In this document: positions 15,836-26,500 of the stretch, piece after piece | How positions within the stretch are numbered: position 1 is the first letter of the stretch | Layout: each line of letters starts with the position of its first letter | From: an uncultured Xylophilus sp. | Lineage (GTDB): Bacteria; Pseudomonadota; Gammaproteobacteria; Burkholderiales; Burkholderiaceae_C | DNA: 64,000 bases | Direction of reading: 5' to 3' | Assembly (NCBI GenBank): GCA_913776965.1 | Contig: CAJYQL010000109.1 | Span: 1-64,000 of the forward strand | Program-made: the position numbers and the translations under genes | Notes under the pieces: model-generated | What the model was told of the DNA's origin: nothing | What the model saw: the letters and a program-made list of their open reading frames with translations, nothing else | Databases searched by the model: none

Positions 15836-16684
15836 ATGCCCGCCCGTAACCGCTCCGCTGCTCCCGCACTTCCGTCGCCAGACAACTCCCCCGTGCCGAA
15901 GCAGCCGGCGGTGCGCAAGGCCCGCGCCCCGCAGCCCGACCTGCGCGAAGCACTCGCGCCCGGCATGGCCGACCGGCGCATCGGCGTGCTGCGGGCGATC
16001 GCGGCGGGCGGCAGCATCTCGCAGGCGGCGCGTGCGGTCGGGGTGAGCTACAAGGCCGCCTGGCAGGCGCTGGACACGCTGTCGAACCTGGCAGGCGTGG
16101 CGCTGGTGGACAAGGCGGTCGGCGGCAGCGGCGGCGGCGGTGCGGCGCTGACCCCCGCCGGGCAGGCGCTGCTCGCGGCGGCGGATGCACTCGATGCCGC
16201 GCGGGAATCGGTTTTCGCGGGGCTCGATGGCCCGGCAGCCCCGCTGCTCGGGCTGCGCACCAGCATGCGCAACCAGTGGCGCGCCTGGGTCGCCGGCCTG
16301 GCGGTGCAGGGCACGTCGGTGGAGGTGCGGCTGGCGCTCGGCGCGCCGGACGGCCCGCCGGTCGCGGCCCGCATCACGCGCGAGAGCGCCGAACTGTTGG
16401 GGCTGCGGCCGGGCCTCGCAGTGCTGGCGCTGTGCAAGGCGACGGCGGTGCGGGTCGTGGCGGCGGACGCGTCGGGCAGCGGCAGCGATGTCGACCAAGG
16501 TCTGCCGGGGCGTGCGATGCGTGTGTCCCGCCCCTCCGGCGCCGCGCTGCACGAGGTGGTGCTGGCGCTCGACGGCGCGGCGGGCGCGCAACTGGTCGGC
16601 TTCGCTTCTGCCGGCACCGTCCGGGCCCGCGCTCGGGTAGTCGCGCATCTGGCGCCCGAAGCGGTGGTGATCGGCCTGCCCTGA
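15836..16684 (+). CDS. modE: Molybdate-responsive transcriptional regulator ModE
   Basis: A 282-residue LysR-like winged-helix regulator with a C-terminal molybdate sensor. After a ~40-residue Pro/Ala-rich lead comes the DNA-binding domain: IGVLRAIAAGGSISQAARAVG, then SYKAAWQALDTL, helix-turn-helix about 60-80. The first Mop domain is clear (about 141-210, TSMRNQWRAWVAGLAVQGTS and ESAELLGLRPGLAVLALCKA). The second (about 225-282) is more degenerate. With molybdate bound, ModE represses molybdate uptake and may activate molybdoenzyme genes. It diverges from modA across a perfect inverted repeat. The ATG at 15836 fits the leader length; earlier in-frame ATGs run into the modA gene. Confidence 0.9.
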   Translation: MPARNRSAAPALPSPDNSPVPKQPAVRKARAPQPDLREALAPGMADRRIGVLRAIAAGGSISQAARAVGVSYKAAWQALDTLSNLAGVALVDKAVGGSGGGGAALTPAGQALLAAADALDAARESVFAGLDGPAAPLLGLRTSMRNQWRAWVAGLAVQGTSVEVRLALGAPDGPPVAARITRESAELLGLRPGLAVLALCKATAVRVVAADASGSGSDVDQGLPGRAMRVSRPSGAALHEVVLALDGAAGAQLVGFASAGTVRARARVVAHLAPEAVVIGLP

Positions 16685-16780
16685 GCCTGGGGCCGGTCGC
16701 GCGTGACGGCTGGTGACGTATCCCCGGCACGGTGCTGCCACCATCGACGGTCCTGCATCCCCGCCGCCGCGCTCCGTTCC

Positions 16781-17794
16781 ATGGAAAACCTCGACCTCAC
16801 CGTTCTGCGCACCCTGCGCGACTGGCGCCTGGCCGGCCACCGTGCGCTGCTGGCGACGGTGGTGCGCACCTGGGGTTCGTCGCCCCGGCCCGTCGGCTCC
16901 ACGATGGCGCTGCGCGAGGACGGCGCGGTCGTCGGCTCGGTGTCCGGCGGCTGCATCGAGGACGACCTGATCGACCGCTACGCCCGCCGCGGCGGGCTGC
17001 AGCACGATGCGGACGCGCCGCCGGCCCTGGTGCGCTACGGCGTGACGGCAGACGAGGCGCACCGCTTCGGCCTGCCCTGCGGCGGCACGCTGGAGCTGCT
17101 GCTGGAGCATGCGCCGGCCGCCGGGCCGCTGCAGGCGCTGGTCGAGGCGCTGGAAGCCGGCCGTCTGGTGCACCGCCACGTCGCGCTCGCTGACGGCGCC
17201 GTGACGCTCGAACCCGCCGCCGAGGCGGCCGCCCTGCGGCTGCAGCCGGGCCGGCTGACCAACACCTTCGGCCCCGAATACCGGATGCTGATCATCGGCG
17301 CAGGCCAGATGGCCGAGTACCTGGCGACGATGGCGCGCTTCAGCGGCTTCGCGGTCACGGTCTGCGACCCGCGCCCCGAATACCGCGACAGCTGGTCGGT
17401 GCCGGGTGTCGCGCTGGCCGACGGCATGCCCGACGACGTGGTCACCGCCTTCCGCGCCGACCGGCGCAGCTGCGTGGTCGCCCTGACCCACGACCCGAAG
17501 CTGGACGACCTGGCGCTGCTGGAGGCGCTGCAGTCCGACGCGTTCTACGTCGGCGGCATCGGTTCGCGGCGCAACAATGCGGCGCGGCGCGCGCGGCTGA
17601 TCGAGCATTTCGGCGAGACCGAAGCCTCGCTCGCCCGGCTGCGCGGGCCGATCGGCATCTACATCGGCAGCAAGACGCCACCGGAGATCGCGGTCAGCGT
17701 GATGGCGGAAATCCTTGCGGTGAAGAACGGCGTGGTGCTGCCGCGCGAGGTGGAGGTCGGCTTGGCCAAGGACGGGCAGGCCGCGGCGGCCTGA
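16781..17794 (+). CDS. xdhC: XdhC/CoxI-family molybdenum-cofactor maturation protein
   Basis: A 337-residue protein. The N-terminal XdhC/CoxI domain contains TWGSSPRPVGSTMAL and GSVSGGCIED (52-60). The C-terminal Rossmann-like domain contains MLIIGAGQMAEYLATMA (about 167-183), ending GGIGSRRNNAARRARL and IGSKTPPEIAVSVMAEILA. Members bind molybdenum cofactor and assist its sulfuration and insertion into xanthine dehydrogenase or CO-dehydrogenase-type enzymes in the cytoplasm. No such enzyme is in the window, but modE and modAB are immediate neighbours, giving a molybdenum-handling cluster. The ATG at 16781 follows ttcc; the ribosome site is weak. Confidence 0.85.
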   Translation: MENLDLTVLRTLRDWRLAGHRALLATVVRTWGSSPRPVGSTMALREDGAVVGSVSGGCIEDDLIDRYARRGGLQHDADAPPALVRYGVTADEAHRFGLPCGGTLELLLEHAPAAGPLQALVEALEAGRLVHRHVALADGAVTLEPAAEAAALRLQPGRLTNTFGPEYRMLIIGAGQMAEYLATMARFSGFAVTVCDPRPEYRDSWSVPGVALADGMPDDVVTAFRADRRSCVVALTHDPKLDDLALLEALQSDAFYVGGIGSRRNNAARRARLIEHFGETEASLARLRGPIGIYIGSKTPPEIAVSVMAEILAVKNGVVLPREVEVGLAKDGQAAAA

Positions 17795-17809
17795 ACGGAC
17801 CGGTCGCCG

Positions 17810-18289
17810 CTATCGGCGGTGGCGCCGCCGCAGCTGCTTCGGCGTCGGCCCGGCCTTGGGCCCGAGACCGAGCGCGGCACGGGCCAGCGCGTCCGCCTCG
17901 CCGTTGCGGTGGCGCGGCACCCAGACGACGGTGAGCGCCACGAAGCCGGCCGCCCCGGCGCGCAGCGCATCGAACAGTGCCGTCAGGCGCGCGACCGGTG
18001 GCGGCGCGGCGGCGGTGAGCTGCTCCACCACCAGGCTGTTGTCGCACTGCAGGCGCAAGGCGGTGGCGCCGTGGCGTCTTGCTTCGGCAAATACCCAGGC
18101 GACGGCGCGGGCCTCGGCCTCGTTGTTGCAGCCGTCGCCGTGCGGGGCGTGCGACAGCGTCCACCGGCGGCCGTCGGGCGCGACCAGCACCGCGCCCAGG
18201 CCCATGCGGCCGGGGTTGGGCACGGCGCTGCCGTCGCTGGAGGCGAGCCAAGTGATGGTGTTGGAAGAGGGATCGGCAGTAGTCGTCAC
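17810..18289 (-). CDS. RNase H-like protein
   Basis: A 159-residue RNase HI-fold protein. The four acidic residues expected in the active site can be seen: Asp19 (SSDGSAVPNPG), Glu57 (CNNEAEARA), Asp83 (QCDNSLVVEQL) and Asp133 (RNGEADALARAA). Such short forms, distinct from canonical rnhA (no basic protrusion), hydrolyse RNA in RNA-DNA hybrids. The C-terminus ends in a basic tail (KQLRRRHRR). It is convergent with xdhC, with only 15 bp between the stops. It could be a second RNase H; activity is plausible since all catalytic residues are present. Confidence 0.8.
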   Translation of the reverse strand: MTTTADPSSNTITWLASSDGSAVPNPGRMGLGAVLVAPDGRRWTLSHAPHGDGCNNEAEARAVAWVFAEARRHGATALRLQCDNSLVVEQLTAAAPPPVARLTALFDALRAGAAGFVALTVVWVPRHRNGEADALARAALGLGPKAGPTPKQLRRRHRR

Positions 18290-18366
18290 AGATCGGCCGG
18301 CAGAGACGGTCCGCTTGCAGATCCTGCACTTATATGCCGTGAGCGGCCGTCCAGGCTAGGTGCTTT

Positions 18367-18384
18367 TGCTATCTATTCAAGAGC
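18367..18384 (+). repeat. Fragment of the dispersed repeat (foot only)
   Basis: TTGCTATCTATTCAAGAGC resembles the GCTAT...GAGC foot of the copy at 13657-13711. The GC-rich head is not recognisable, so this looks like a decayed remnant in the 281-bp gap between the RNase H-like gene and uppP. Confidence 0.45.
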
Positions 18385-18570
18385 GTTGAATGACGAGGTG
18401 TTTCAGTACGGCACAGCGATGCATGGTGTGCACTGGATCGCATCTCTGCACGGTGAACCACCAAGCTTCCGGAAGGGTAGGAACGCGGATCGCGGACTGC
18501 CAGGGCAAAACGCGAAACCGCCCACGTCTCGGTAGTGATAATTCCTAGTTTTTGCCCGCCGGAGTCCCGC

Positions 18571-19395
18571 TTGGATACGCTGCTACTGCTCAAAGCCGCC
18601 CTGATGGGCATCGTCGAAGGCCTGACGGAATTCCTGCCGATCTCCTCTACCGGCCATCTGATCCTCGCCGGCGCGCTGCTGGGCTTCGACGATGCCAAGG
18701 CCAAGGTCTTCGACATCGCGATCCAGACCGGCGCGATCTTCGCGGTGATCCTCGTCTACTGGCAGAAGATCCGGGAGACGGTGGTCGCGCTGCCGACCGA
18801 CCGCCAGGCCCGGCGTTTCGCGCTCAACGTGCTGATCGGCTTCCTGCCCGCGGTGCTGCTCGGGCTGCTATTCGGCAAGGCGATCAAGGAGCACCTGTTC
18901 ACGCCGGTGGTGGTGGCGACCACCTTCATCCTCGGCGGCTTCGTCATCCTCTGGGCCGAGCGCCGGCCGCAGAGCGCGATGCGCGTCGTGTCGGTGGACG
19001 ACATGACGCCGCTCGATGCGCTGAAAGTCGGCCTGGTGCAGTGCCTGGCGATGATCCCCGGCACCAGCCGCAGCGGCGCGACGATCATCGGCGGCATGCT
19101 GCTCGGCCTGTCGCGTCGCGCCGCCACCGACTATTCGTTCTTCCTCGCGATCCCGACCCTGATCGGCGCCGGTGCCTACAGCCTCTACAAGTCGCGCGAC
19201 CTGCTGGTGCTGGCCGACCTGCCGGTCTTCACCATGGGCCTGGTGTTCTCCTTCGCCAGCGCCTGGATCTGCGTGCGCTGGCTGCTGCGCTACATCTCGA
19301 CCCACAGCTTCGTGCCGTTCGCGTACTACCGTATCGCGTTCGGCATCCTGGTGCTGGCGACGGCGTGGAGCGGGGTGATCGTCTGGAAGGATTGA
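18571..19395 (+). CDS. uppP: Undecaprenyl-diphosphate phosphatase UppP (BacA)
   Basis: A 274-residue polytopic membrane enzyme that removes a phosphate from undecaprenyl diphosphate, recycling the lipid carrier for peptidoglycan. It confers bacitracin tolerance when abundant. Signature motifs are [15 protein letters not shown] (16-30) and PGTSRSGAT (163-171), both lining the active site. The TTG at 18571 is taken as the start because it gives the family opening (M)[16 protein letters not shown] stands 7 bp upstream, and the nearest in-frame alternative, a GTG at 18535, adds an unrelated PSFCPPES stretch. The gene stands alone; its promoter probably lies in the preceding 280-bp gap. Confidence 0.92.
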   Translation: MDTLLLLKAALMGIVEGLTEFLPISSTGHLILAGALLGFDDAKAKVFDIAIQTGAIFAVILVYWQKIRETVVALPTDRQARRFALNVLIGFLPAVLLGLLFGKAIKEHLFTPVVVATTFILGGFVILWAERRPQSAMRVVSVDDMTPLDALKVGLVQCLAMIPGTSRSGATIIGGMLLGLSRRAATDYSFFLAIPTLIGAGAYSLYKSRDLLVLADLPVFTMGLVFSFASAWICVRWLLRYISTHSFVPFAYYRIAFGILVLATAWSGVIVWKD

Positions 19396-19461
19396 TGCGC
19401 GGCCGCGGCCGCGGCCGGGCCGGCAGACCATTCGACCCTCGAATCTGAAGAAGGCGGTGCC

Positions 19462-19806
19462 ATGTCGGCTTTCACTTGGACGGTCCTCGGGCTCTTCGTG
19501 GCGCTCTGCCTGTGGGGAGCCGCCGCGACGGCAGCCGCTGGGGAGTATGGTGCGGCGGCCCTGGCGCTGGGGATCGCCGCTTTTTTCGTCGTGGTGGCGA
19601 TGATGGCGAGGTTCGAGGCCCGGCACCCGCGACCCATGGGGTCGGGCCATTCCGCAGGCCGCCTGCATGTGGCGAAAGAACTCCGCAGGTACTGGAACGT
19701 GCCGGGATGGCAAGGCAAATTCATCGTCGTCTTCCTGCTGGCGGTCTTTGCTCTGGGCATCGGGTTGAAACTGGCGGCGTTCGTACGATGGATGGTCGGC
19801 AGCTGA
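19462..19806 (+). CDS. Small membrane protein of unknown function
   Basis: A 114-residue protein with three hydrophobic segments (about 5-27, 31-49 and 87-108) and a basic loop between the second and third (RFEARHPRP and LHVAKELRRYW). I recognise no family. The start is set by gaaggcggtgcc just before the ATG. It lies between uppP and the metal-efflux locus on the same strand, but with 66 bp and 62 bp gaps, so co-transcription is uncertain. Composition is normal for the window. Likely a real conserved hypothetical, judged by its clear membrane topology. Confidence 0.6.
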   Translation: MSAFTWTVLGLFVALCLWGAAATAAAGEYGAAALALGIAAFFVVVAMMARFEARHPRPMGSGHSAGRLHVAKELRRYWNVPGWQGKFIVVFLLAVFALGIGLKLAAFVRWMVGS

Positions 19807-19868
19807 GAGCCAGCCTGAAGCCCGCGCGCCATACGGTGGCTTTCGCTGCCTCGCTACACTCCCGCCCC

Positions 19869-20240
19869 ATGCGCCGCTGGCTCGCCATCCTCCTGCTCGC
19901 TCTGCTGCCGTTCCAGTTCGCCTGGTCGGCGGCGGCGCAGTACTGCGCGCACGGCAGCGAAGCGCCCGCCCGGGTGCATTTCGGGCACCACGCACACGAG
20001 CATGGCGCCGGATCGCATGCGTCCGGGGCCGACAAAGGCGACGACGGCGGGGCAGCGAAGCTGATGCTGCACGCCGACTGCGGCCAGTGCCACATGGCCT
20101 GCGGTCTGGCACCGGTCGGAGTGCCGGCGCTGGCGCATCCGGTGCCGGCGGCCTTCGCCGCACCGCATCAGGGCGACGCCGCCCGGCCCGCCGGCTGGCC
20201 GGACCGGCCCGAACGCCCGCAGTGGCAGCGCCTCGCCTGA
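19869..20240 (+). CDS. czcI: CzcI-like periplasmic protein of metal efflux loci
   Basis: A 123-residue protein with a signal peptide (MRRWLAILLLALLPFQFAWS, cleavage about 23). The mature part is His- and Cys-rich: HFGHHAHEHGAGSH and then HADCGQCHMACG. This matches the small CzcI protein found before czcC in Cupriavidus-type cobalt/zinc/cadmium efflux loci, where it is thought to modulate regulation or bind metal in the periplasm. It is the first gene of the efflux locus and is separated from czcC by 158 bp containing three hairpins. Metal binding is inferred from the His/Cys clusters. Confidence 0.78.
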   Translation: MRRWLAILLLALLPFQFAWSAAAQYCAHGSEAPARVHFGHHAHEHGAGSHASGADKGDDGGAAKLMLHADCGQCHMACGLAPVGVPALAHPVPAAFAAPHQGDAARPAGWPDRPERPQWQRLA

Positions 20241-20273
20241 TCGGCGGGGCGGGCGGCCTTTTCCTGCGGATGT

Positions 20274-20349
20274 CCTGAGCTTCTCTCAGGCGTCCTGATC
20301 TTTCAGCCCGGCGCGCATCTATCGCGCGCGACGACCCTCTGCGGGTCGT
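20274..20349 (+). promoter_or_regulatory. Three consecutive perfect hairpins between czcI and czcC
   Basis: Stems CCTGAG/CTCAGG (20274-20290), GCGCGC/GCGCGC (20311-20329) and ACGACCC/GGGTCGT (20331-20349), with 5- to 7-nt loops. None is followed by a T-run, so simple termination is unlikely. They may stabilise or process the transcript, or shape expression of czcC relative to czcI. Confidence 0.55.
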
Positions 20350-20398
20350 GCCTCTGCCGGTCTCCTCGGTGTGGTTCTGCAACCTCCTGGAGCATCGG

Positions 20399-21748
20399 AT
20401 GCCTCGTTTTTCCCTTTTCGTGTTGGGCCTGCTGGCGTGGAGTGCCTGCACCCCGCCGGTCGCCGCGCAGGCGCCGGACGCCGGTGCGCCGGTGGCCGCT
20501 CTGCCGCCGCCGTCCGGCGGCGTCGCGGCGCCGCGCTCGCTGCTGGGCGCCGCCTTTCTGCAGGCCTGGGCGCTGCAGCCCGAAGCGCAGTCGCTCGCGG
20601 CGCGGCGCGATGCGGTGCAGGCGAATCGCCGCATCGCCCGCGCGTGGACGCCGGTGCCGCCGGCGTTCGAGATCAGCGGCCGTACCGCGCGCACCGACCT
20701 GCGCCGCGGCGGGCGCGAACTCGACGCCGGGCTGGCGATTCCGCTCTGGCTGCCGGGGGAGCGCGGCCGCAGCGGCGCGCTCGCCGATGCCGATGCCGCC
20801 ACGCTGGAAAGCGCGGCCGCCGCCGCACAGCTCCGGCTGGCGGCAGCGCTGCGCAGCGCCTACTGGGCGTGGCAGGCGGCTCGCGCCGATACGTTGACTG
20901 CGCAGGATCAGCGTGCCGCCGCCCAGGCGCTGGCCGACGACGTGGCGCGCCGGGTGCGGGCGGGCGATCTGGCGCGCGCCGATGGTCACCAGGCCGACGG
21001 TGCGCTGGCCGCGGCCGAGGTGGCGCTGGCCCGGGCGCAGGGCGCCGAGGCCGGCGCCCAACAGCAGTGGCTGTCCGCGATGGGCACTGCGGCCCTGGCC
21101 GGCGCAGGCGGTGTCGCAGGCGCGGTCCCGCCGGGTGGGCCGACCGTCCCGGCTGGCAACGCCGATCCGGCACCGCCCGCCGAGGAACCCGAACCGCCGC
21201 CCGACACCGCCGTCTTGCCGCACCCCGCGCTGCGCGAATGGCAGGATCGGGCCGAAGCCGCCCGCCGCGCCGCCGAGCTTGCCGAGGTGCAGCGCCGCGG
21301 CAATCCGGAACTGCTGGTCGGCACCGTGCGCGACCGGGAAGCGGCGGGCGATACCTATCGCAACTCGGTGGCAGTCGGCGTGCGGGTGCCGTTCGGTTCC
21401 GACGACCGGCATGCGCTGCGCCGCGCCGCGGCCGAAGCCGAACTGCGCGAGGCCGAAGCGGTGCTGGTGCTGGAAACGCAGCGCATCACCGCTGCCCGCG
21501 ACGCGGCCCGCCGCCGGCTCGACGCCGCCCGCAGCGCCGCCGCCGCGGCCGAGCGCCGCCAGCGGCTGGCGCAGGAAACCCGCACGTTCTTCGACAAGTC
21601 CTTCCGGCTCGGCGGGACCGACCTGCCGATGCGGCTGCGCATCGAGCGCGAGGCGGTCGAGGCCGAGCGGGGCGCCGCCGCCGCGCGGATCGAGCAGTCG
21701 GCCGCACTGTCGGCCTGGCGCCAGGCGCTCGGGCTGCTGCCTGATTGA
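20399..21748 (+). CDS. czcC: Outer-membrane channel of heavy-metal RND efflux (CzcC, TolC family)
   Basis: A 449-residue TolC-family protein, the outer-membrane duct of the Czc pump. The signal peptide covers about 1-24 (cleavage after VAAQ or thereabouts). Two long helical repeats follow, rich in Ala, Arg and Glu, with the family cues SAYWAWQAARA, RVRAGDLARADGHQADGALAAAE and LRIEREAVEAERGAAAARIE. A Pro/Glu-rich linker (about 240-275) separates the halves. The ATG at 20399 follows tggagcatcgg, giving a good ribosome site. It is followed by a repeat-containing 117-bp gap and then the rest of the locus. Metals handled (Co, Zn, Cd or Ni) cannot be told from this subunit. Confidence 0.85.
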   Translation: MPRFSLFVLGLLAWSACTPPVAAQAPDAGAPVAALPPPSGGVAAPRSLLGAAFLQAWALQPEAQSLAARRDAVQANRRIARAWTPVPPAFEISGRTARTDLRRGGRELDAGLAIPLWLPGERGRSGALADADAATLESAAAAAQLRLAAALRSAYWAWQAARADTLTAQDQRAAAQALADDVARRVRAGDLARADGHQADGALAAAEVALARAQGAEAGAQQQWLSAMGTAALAGAGGVAGAVPPGGPTVPAGNADPAPPAEEPEPPPDTAVLPHPALREWQDRAEAARRAAELAEVQRRGNPELLVGTVRDREAAGDTYRNSVAVGVRVPFGSDDRHALRRAAAEAELREAEAVLVLETQRITAARDAARRRLDAARSAAAAAERRQRLAQETRTFFDKSFRLGGTDLPMRLRIEREAVEAERGAAAARIEQSAALSAWRQALGLLPD

Positions 21749-21774
21749 AAGAGCTCCATGCACCACATTTACGA

Positions 21775-21831
21775 AGCAAATCGGCCGTCTGCGCCCGCTT
21801 CATCTGCGCAAGCAGCTATCGAAACCGTAGC
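21775..21831 (+). repeat. Dispersed ~55-bp repeat, copy 4 (forward), inside the czc locus
   Basis: AATCGGCCGTCTGCGCCCG, then TGCGCAAGCAGCTATCG and the foot GAAACCGTAGC. It separates czcC from the next gene and ends 34 bp before that gene's ATG. Confidence 0.88.
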
Positions 21832-21865
21832 AATCGAACGACGTCCGCTTGCGGACGGCACTGCC

Positions 21866-22419
21866 ATGCATCTTCCTGTTGTCCTCTGTCGCCTGGGCCT
21901 GCTGGCCGGGATGATCGGCCTGTCGCCCGCGGTGTTCGCCGATGCGGGCCACAGCCATGACGCACCGCCTGCCGCCGTGGCCGGTCCGGCGCTGCCGCGT
22001 TTCGCCGTGGCATCGGACGCTTTCGAGTTGGTCGGCGTGCTCGACGGCCACCAGCTGCAGCTCTGGCTCGACCACGCGGCCGACAACCGGCCGGTGGAGG
22101 GCGCCCGGCTGGCGCTGGAGATCGGCGACCGGCCGGTCGCCGTGACGGCCACCGGCCCCGGCACCTTCGCCGGCACGCTGGACGCGCCCCTGGCCGACGG
22201 CACGACGCCGGTCACCGCGACCGTCCGCGCCGGCAGCGCCGACGACCTGCTCGCGGCCGAGTTCGACATCGCGGAACTGCACGACGACCATGACCACGGT
22301 GCGCCGGGTTCGCGCCTGCGCCGTGCGGCCGTGTGGGGGGCCGCGGCGGCCGGAGCGGCGCTGCTGGTGCTCGCCGCCATACGAGCGGTCCGCCGCCGCG
22401 CTAACGGGAGGGCTGCCGC

Positions 22420-22423
<4 letters not shown>
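21866..22423 (+). CDS. Unrecognised czc-locus protein: His-rich periplasmic domain with C-terminal membrane anchor
   Basis: A 185-residue protein placed between czcC and czcB. Signal peptide about 1-25. The mature N-terminus carries His29 and His31 (AGHSHD). A beta-rich domain follows (about 45-135: FELVGVLDGHQLQLWLDHA, then ARLALEIGDRPVAVTATGPG, an Ig-like pattern). Next is a metal-ligand cluster ELHDDHDHG (His139, His142, His144), one transmembrane helix (154-173) and an Arg-rich tail. The stop overlaps the czcB start (ATGA), so it is part of the pump operon. It may deliver or hold metal ions near the pump. I cannot name the family; function is inferred from context and ligands. Confidence 0.72.
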
Positions 22424-23547
<1,124 letters not shown>

Positions 23548-23562
23548 CATCGGGAGGCCCGC

Positions 23563-26500
23563 ATGTTCAAGTGGCTCCTGGAAAGCAGCCTGCGCAGCCG
23601 GCTGCTGGTGCTGGTCGGCGCGGTGGCGCTCATGGCGTACGGCGTGTTCACGCTGTCGCGCACGCCGGTCGACGTGTTCCCCGACCTCAACAAGCCGACC
23701 GTCACGGTGATGACCGAGGCCGGCGGCATGGCGGCCGAGGAGGTCGAGCAGCTGATCACCTTCCCGCTCGAATCAGTAATGAACGGCCTGCCGGGCGTGG
23801 AGTCGGTGCGATCGGTCTCGTCGGCCGGGCTGTCGTTCCTCTACGTGACCTTCGACTGGCGCACCGAGATCTTCCGCGCGCGCCAGATGGTGTCCGAGCG
23901 GCTGTCGGCGATGGAGGGCAGCCTCGCGCCCGGCGCGGTGCCGCGCATGGGCCCGGTCAGCTCGATCATGGGTGAGATCCTGCAGGTGGCGATCCCCATC
24001 GACCTGCAGAAGACCAGCCCGATGGCGGTGCGCGAGTACGCCGACTGGGTGCTGCGGCCGCGGCTGCTGGCGGTGCCCGGCGTGGCGCAGGTCATTCCCA
24101 TCGGCGGCGAGGTCCGGCAGTTCCAGGTGCAGCCCGACACGGTGCGCATGGCGGAGCTCGGCGTGACGGCCGACCAGCTCGCTGCGGCGCTCAAGGGCTT
24201 CGCGGCGAACACTTCGGGCGGCTTCCTGGAGCTGGGCGGGCGTGAATACCTGATCCGCCACCTCGGCCGCACCACGCGGCTGGAGGACCTGCAGGGCCTG
24301 GCGCTCGGCGTGCGCAACGGCCAGCCGCTCCTGCTGCGCCAAGTGGCCGACGTTCGCTTCGCGCCGGCGATCCGCCGCGGCGACGCGGGCTTCGAGGGCC
24401 GGCCGGCCGTGATCCTCGGCATCCAGAAACAACCGGCGGCCGACACCGTGGCGCAGACCCGCACCATCGAGGCGGCGCTCGACGGCCTGCGCGGCGGCCT
24501 GCCGCCCGGCATGGAGCAGCCACGCGTCACCTTCCGGCAGGCGAGCTTCATCGAATCGTCCATCGGCACGCTGCAGGGCAAGCTGGTCGGCGCGTCGGTG
24601 TTCGTCGCGGCGGTGCTGTTCCTGTTCCTCGGCACGCTGCGGCCGACGGTGATCGCGCTGGTGGCGATTCCGGTGTCGATCTGCATCACCGCGCTGGTGT
24701 TCCGCTGGTTCGGCCTGTCGATCAACACCATGACGCTCGGCGGTCTGGCGATCGCCATCGGCGGGCTGGTGGACGACGCGGTGGTCGATGTGGAGAACGT
24801 GCTGCGCCGGCTGAAGGAAGACCGGCAGAAGCCCGCGACCGAACGGCAGCCGGTGCTGGCGCTGGTGGCGCGCGCGTCGATGGAGGTTCGCTCGGGCATC
24901 CTGTATGCGACCGTGATCATCGTGCTGGTCTTCATGCCGCTGTTCGCGCTGCCGGGCATGGAGGGGCGGCTGTTCGTGCCGCTGGGCATCGCCTTCATCG
25001 TCTCGACGCTCGCCTCGCTGCTGGTATCGGTCACCGTCACGCCGGTGCTCGCGAGCCTGCTGCTGCCGCGCATGCGCTCGCTAGACCATGGCGACACGCG
25101 GCTGCTGGCGTGGCTCAAGCGCCGTTATCGCGGTGGGCTGCAGGCGGTGCTGGACCGTCCGCGCCCCGCCTGCGCGGTCGCCGCGGCAGCGGTGCTGATG
25201 GCCGTGGCGGTGGTGCCGTTCTTCCCGCGCACCTTCCTGCCACCGTTCAACGAAGGCACGCTGCTGATCGGCCTGCGGCTGCAGCCGGGGGTGACGCTGG
25301 CGGCGTCGGCGTCGGTCGCGCAGCAGGCCGAGCGGCTGGTGCGCGCGGTGCCGGAAGTGACGCACGTCGGTCGGCGCAGCGGCCGCGCCGAACTCGACGA
25401 GCATGCCGAGGGCGTGCATGTGAGCGAGCTGGACGTCGGGTTGCTGCCGGCGGGCCAACTGACGCGGCCGATGGCCGAGGTGACGGCCGACATCCGGGCG
25501 CGGCTCGCGGTGCTGCCGGCCTCGGTCTCGGTCGGCCAGCCGATCTCGCACCGCATCGACCACATGCTGTCGGGCGTGCGCTCGCAGATCGCGGTGCGCA
25601 TCTTCGGCGAGGACCTGGACCTGCTGCGCGGCCAGGCCGAGGCGCTGCGCGCGCGGCTGGCCGCGATCCCCGGCGTGGTCGATCTGGAGGTCGAAAAGCA
25701 GGTGCTGGCGCCGCAGGTGAAGGTGCGGATCGACTATGCCGCGGCCGCCCGCCACGGCGTGCCGGCGCCGCATGTGCTGGCGGTGCTGCAGCAGCTGGTC
25801 GAGGGCGAACAGGTGGCGCAGGTGGTGGAGGGCAACCGCCGCTTCGCGCTGGTGGTGAAGCTGCCGGAGCCGGCGCGCACGCTCGACGCGCTGGCGCGGC
25901 TGATGGTCGATACGCCCACCGGCCCGGTGCCGCTGTCGCGCCTCGCGACCATCGAGGATGGCGACGGTCCCAACCAGATCGGCCGCGACGACGGCCGGCG
26001 GCGCATCGTGATCGCGGCCAATACCCAGGGCCGGCCGTTGTCGGACGTGGTGGCCGATATCCGCGCCGCCATCGCCGACACCCGCCTGCCGCCCGGCGGT
26101 TTCATCACCCTCGGCGGCCAGTTCGAGGCGCAGGAACAGGCGCAGCGGCTGATCGGATGGCTGTCGCTCGGCTCGCTCGCGCTGATGGCGGTGGTGCTCT
26201 GGAGCCGCTACCGTTCGGCGCTGCTGGCGGCGCTGGTGATGGTGAACATTCCGCTGGCACTGGTCGGCGCGGTGGCGGGCCTGTGGCTGTCGGGCCAGCC
26301 GCTGTCGATTGCGGCACTGGTCGGCTTCGTCACGCTCGCGGGCGTGGCGGTGCGCAACGGCATCCTGAAGGTCAGCCACTACATCAACCTGATGCGTTTC
26401 GAGGGCGAGGCCTTTACCCAGGCGATGCTGCTGCGCGGTTCGCTGGAGCGTCTGGCGCCGGTGCTGATGACGGCGCTGGTCACCGCCTTCGCGCTGGCGC

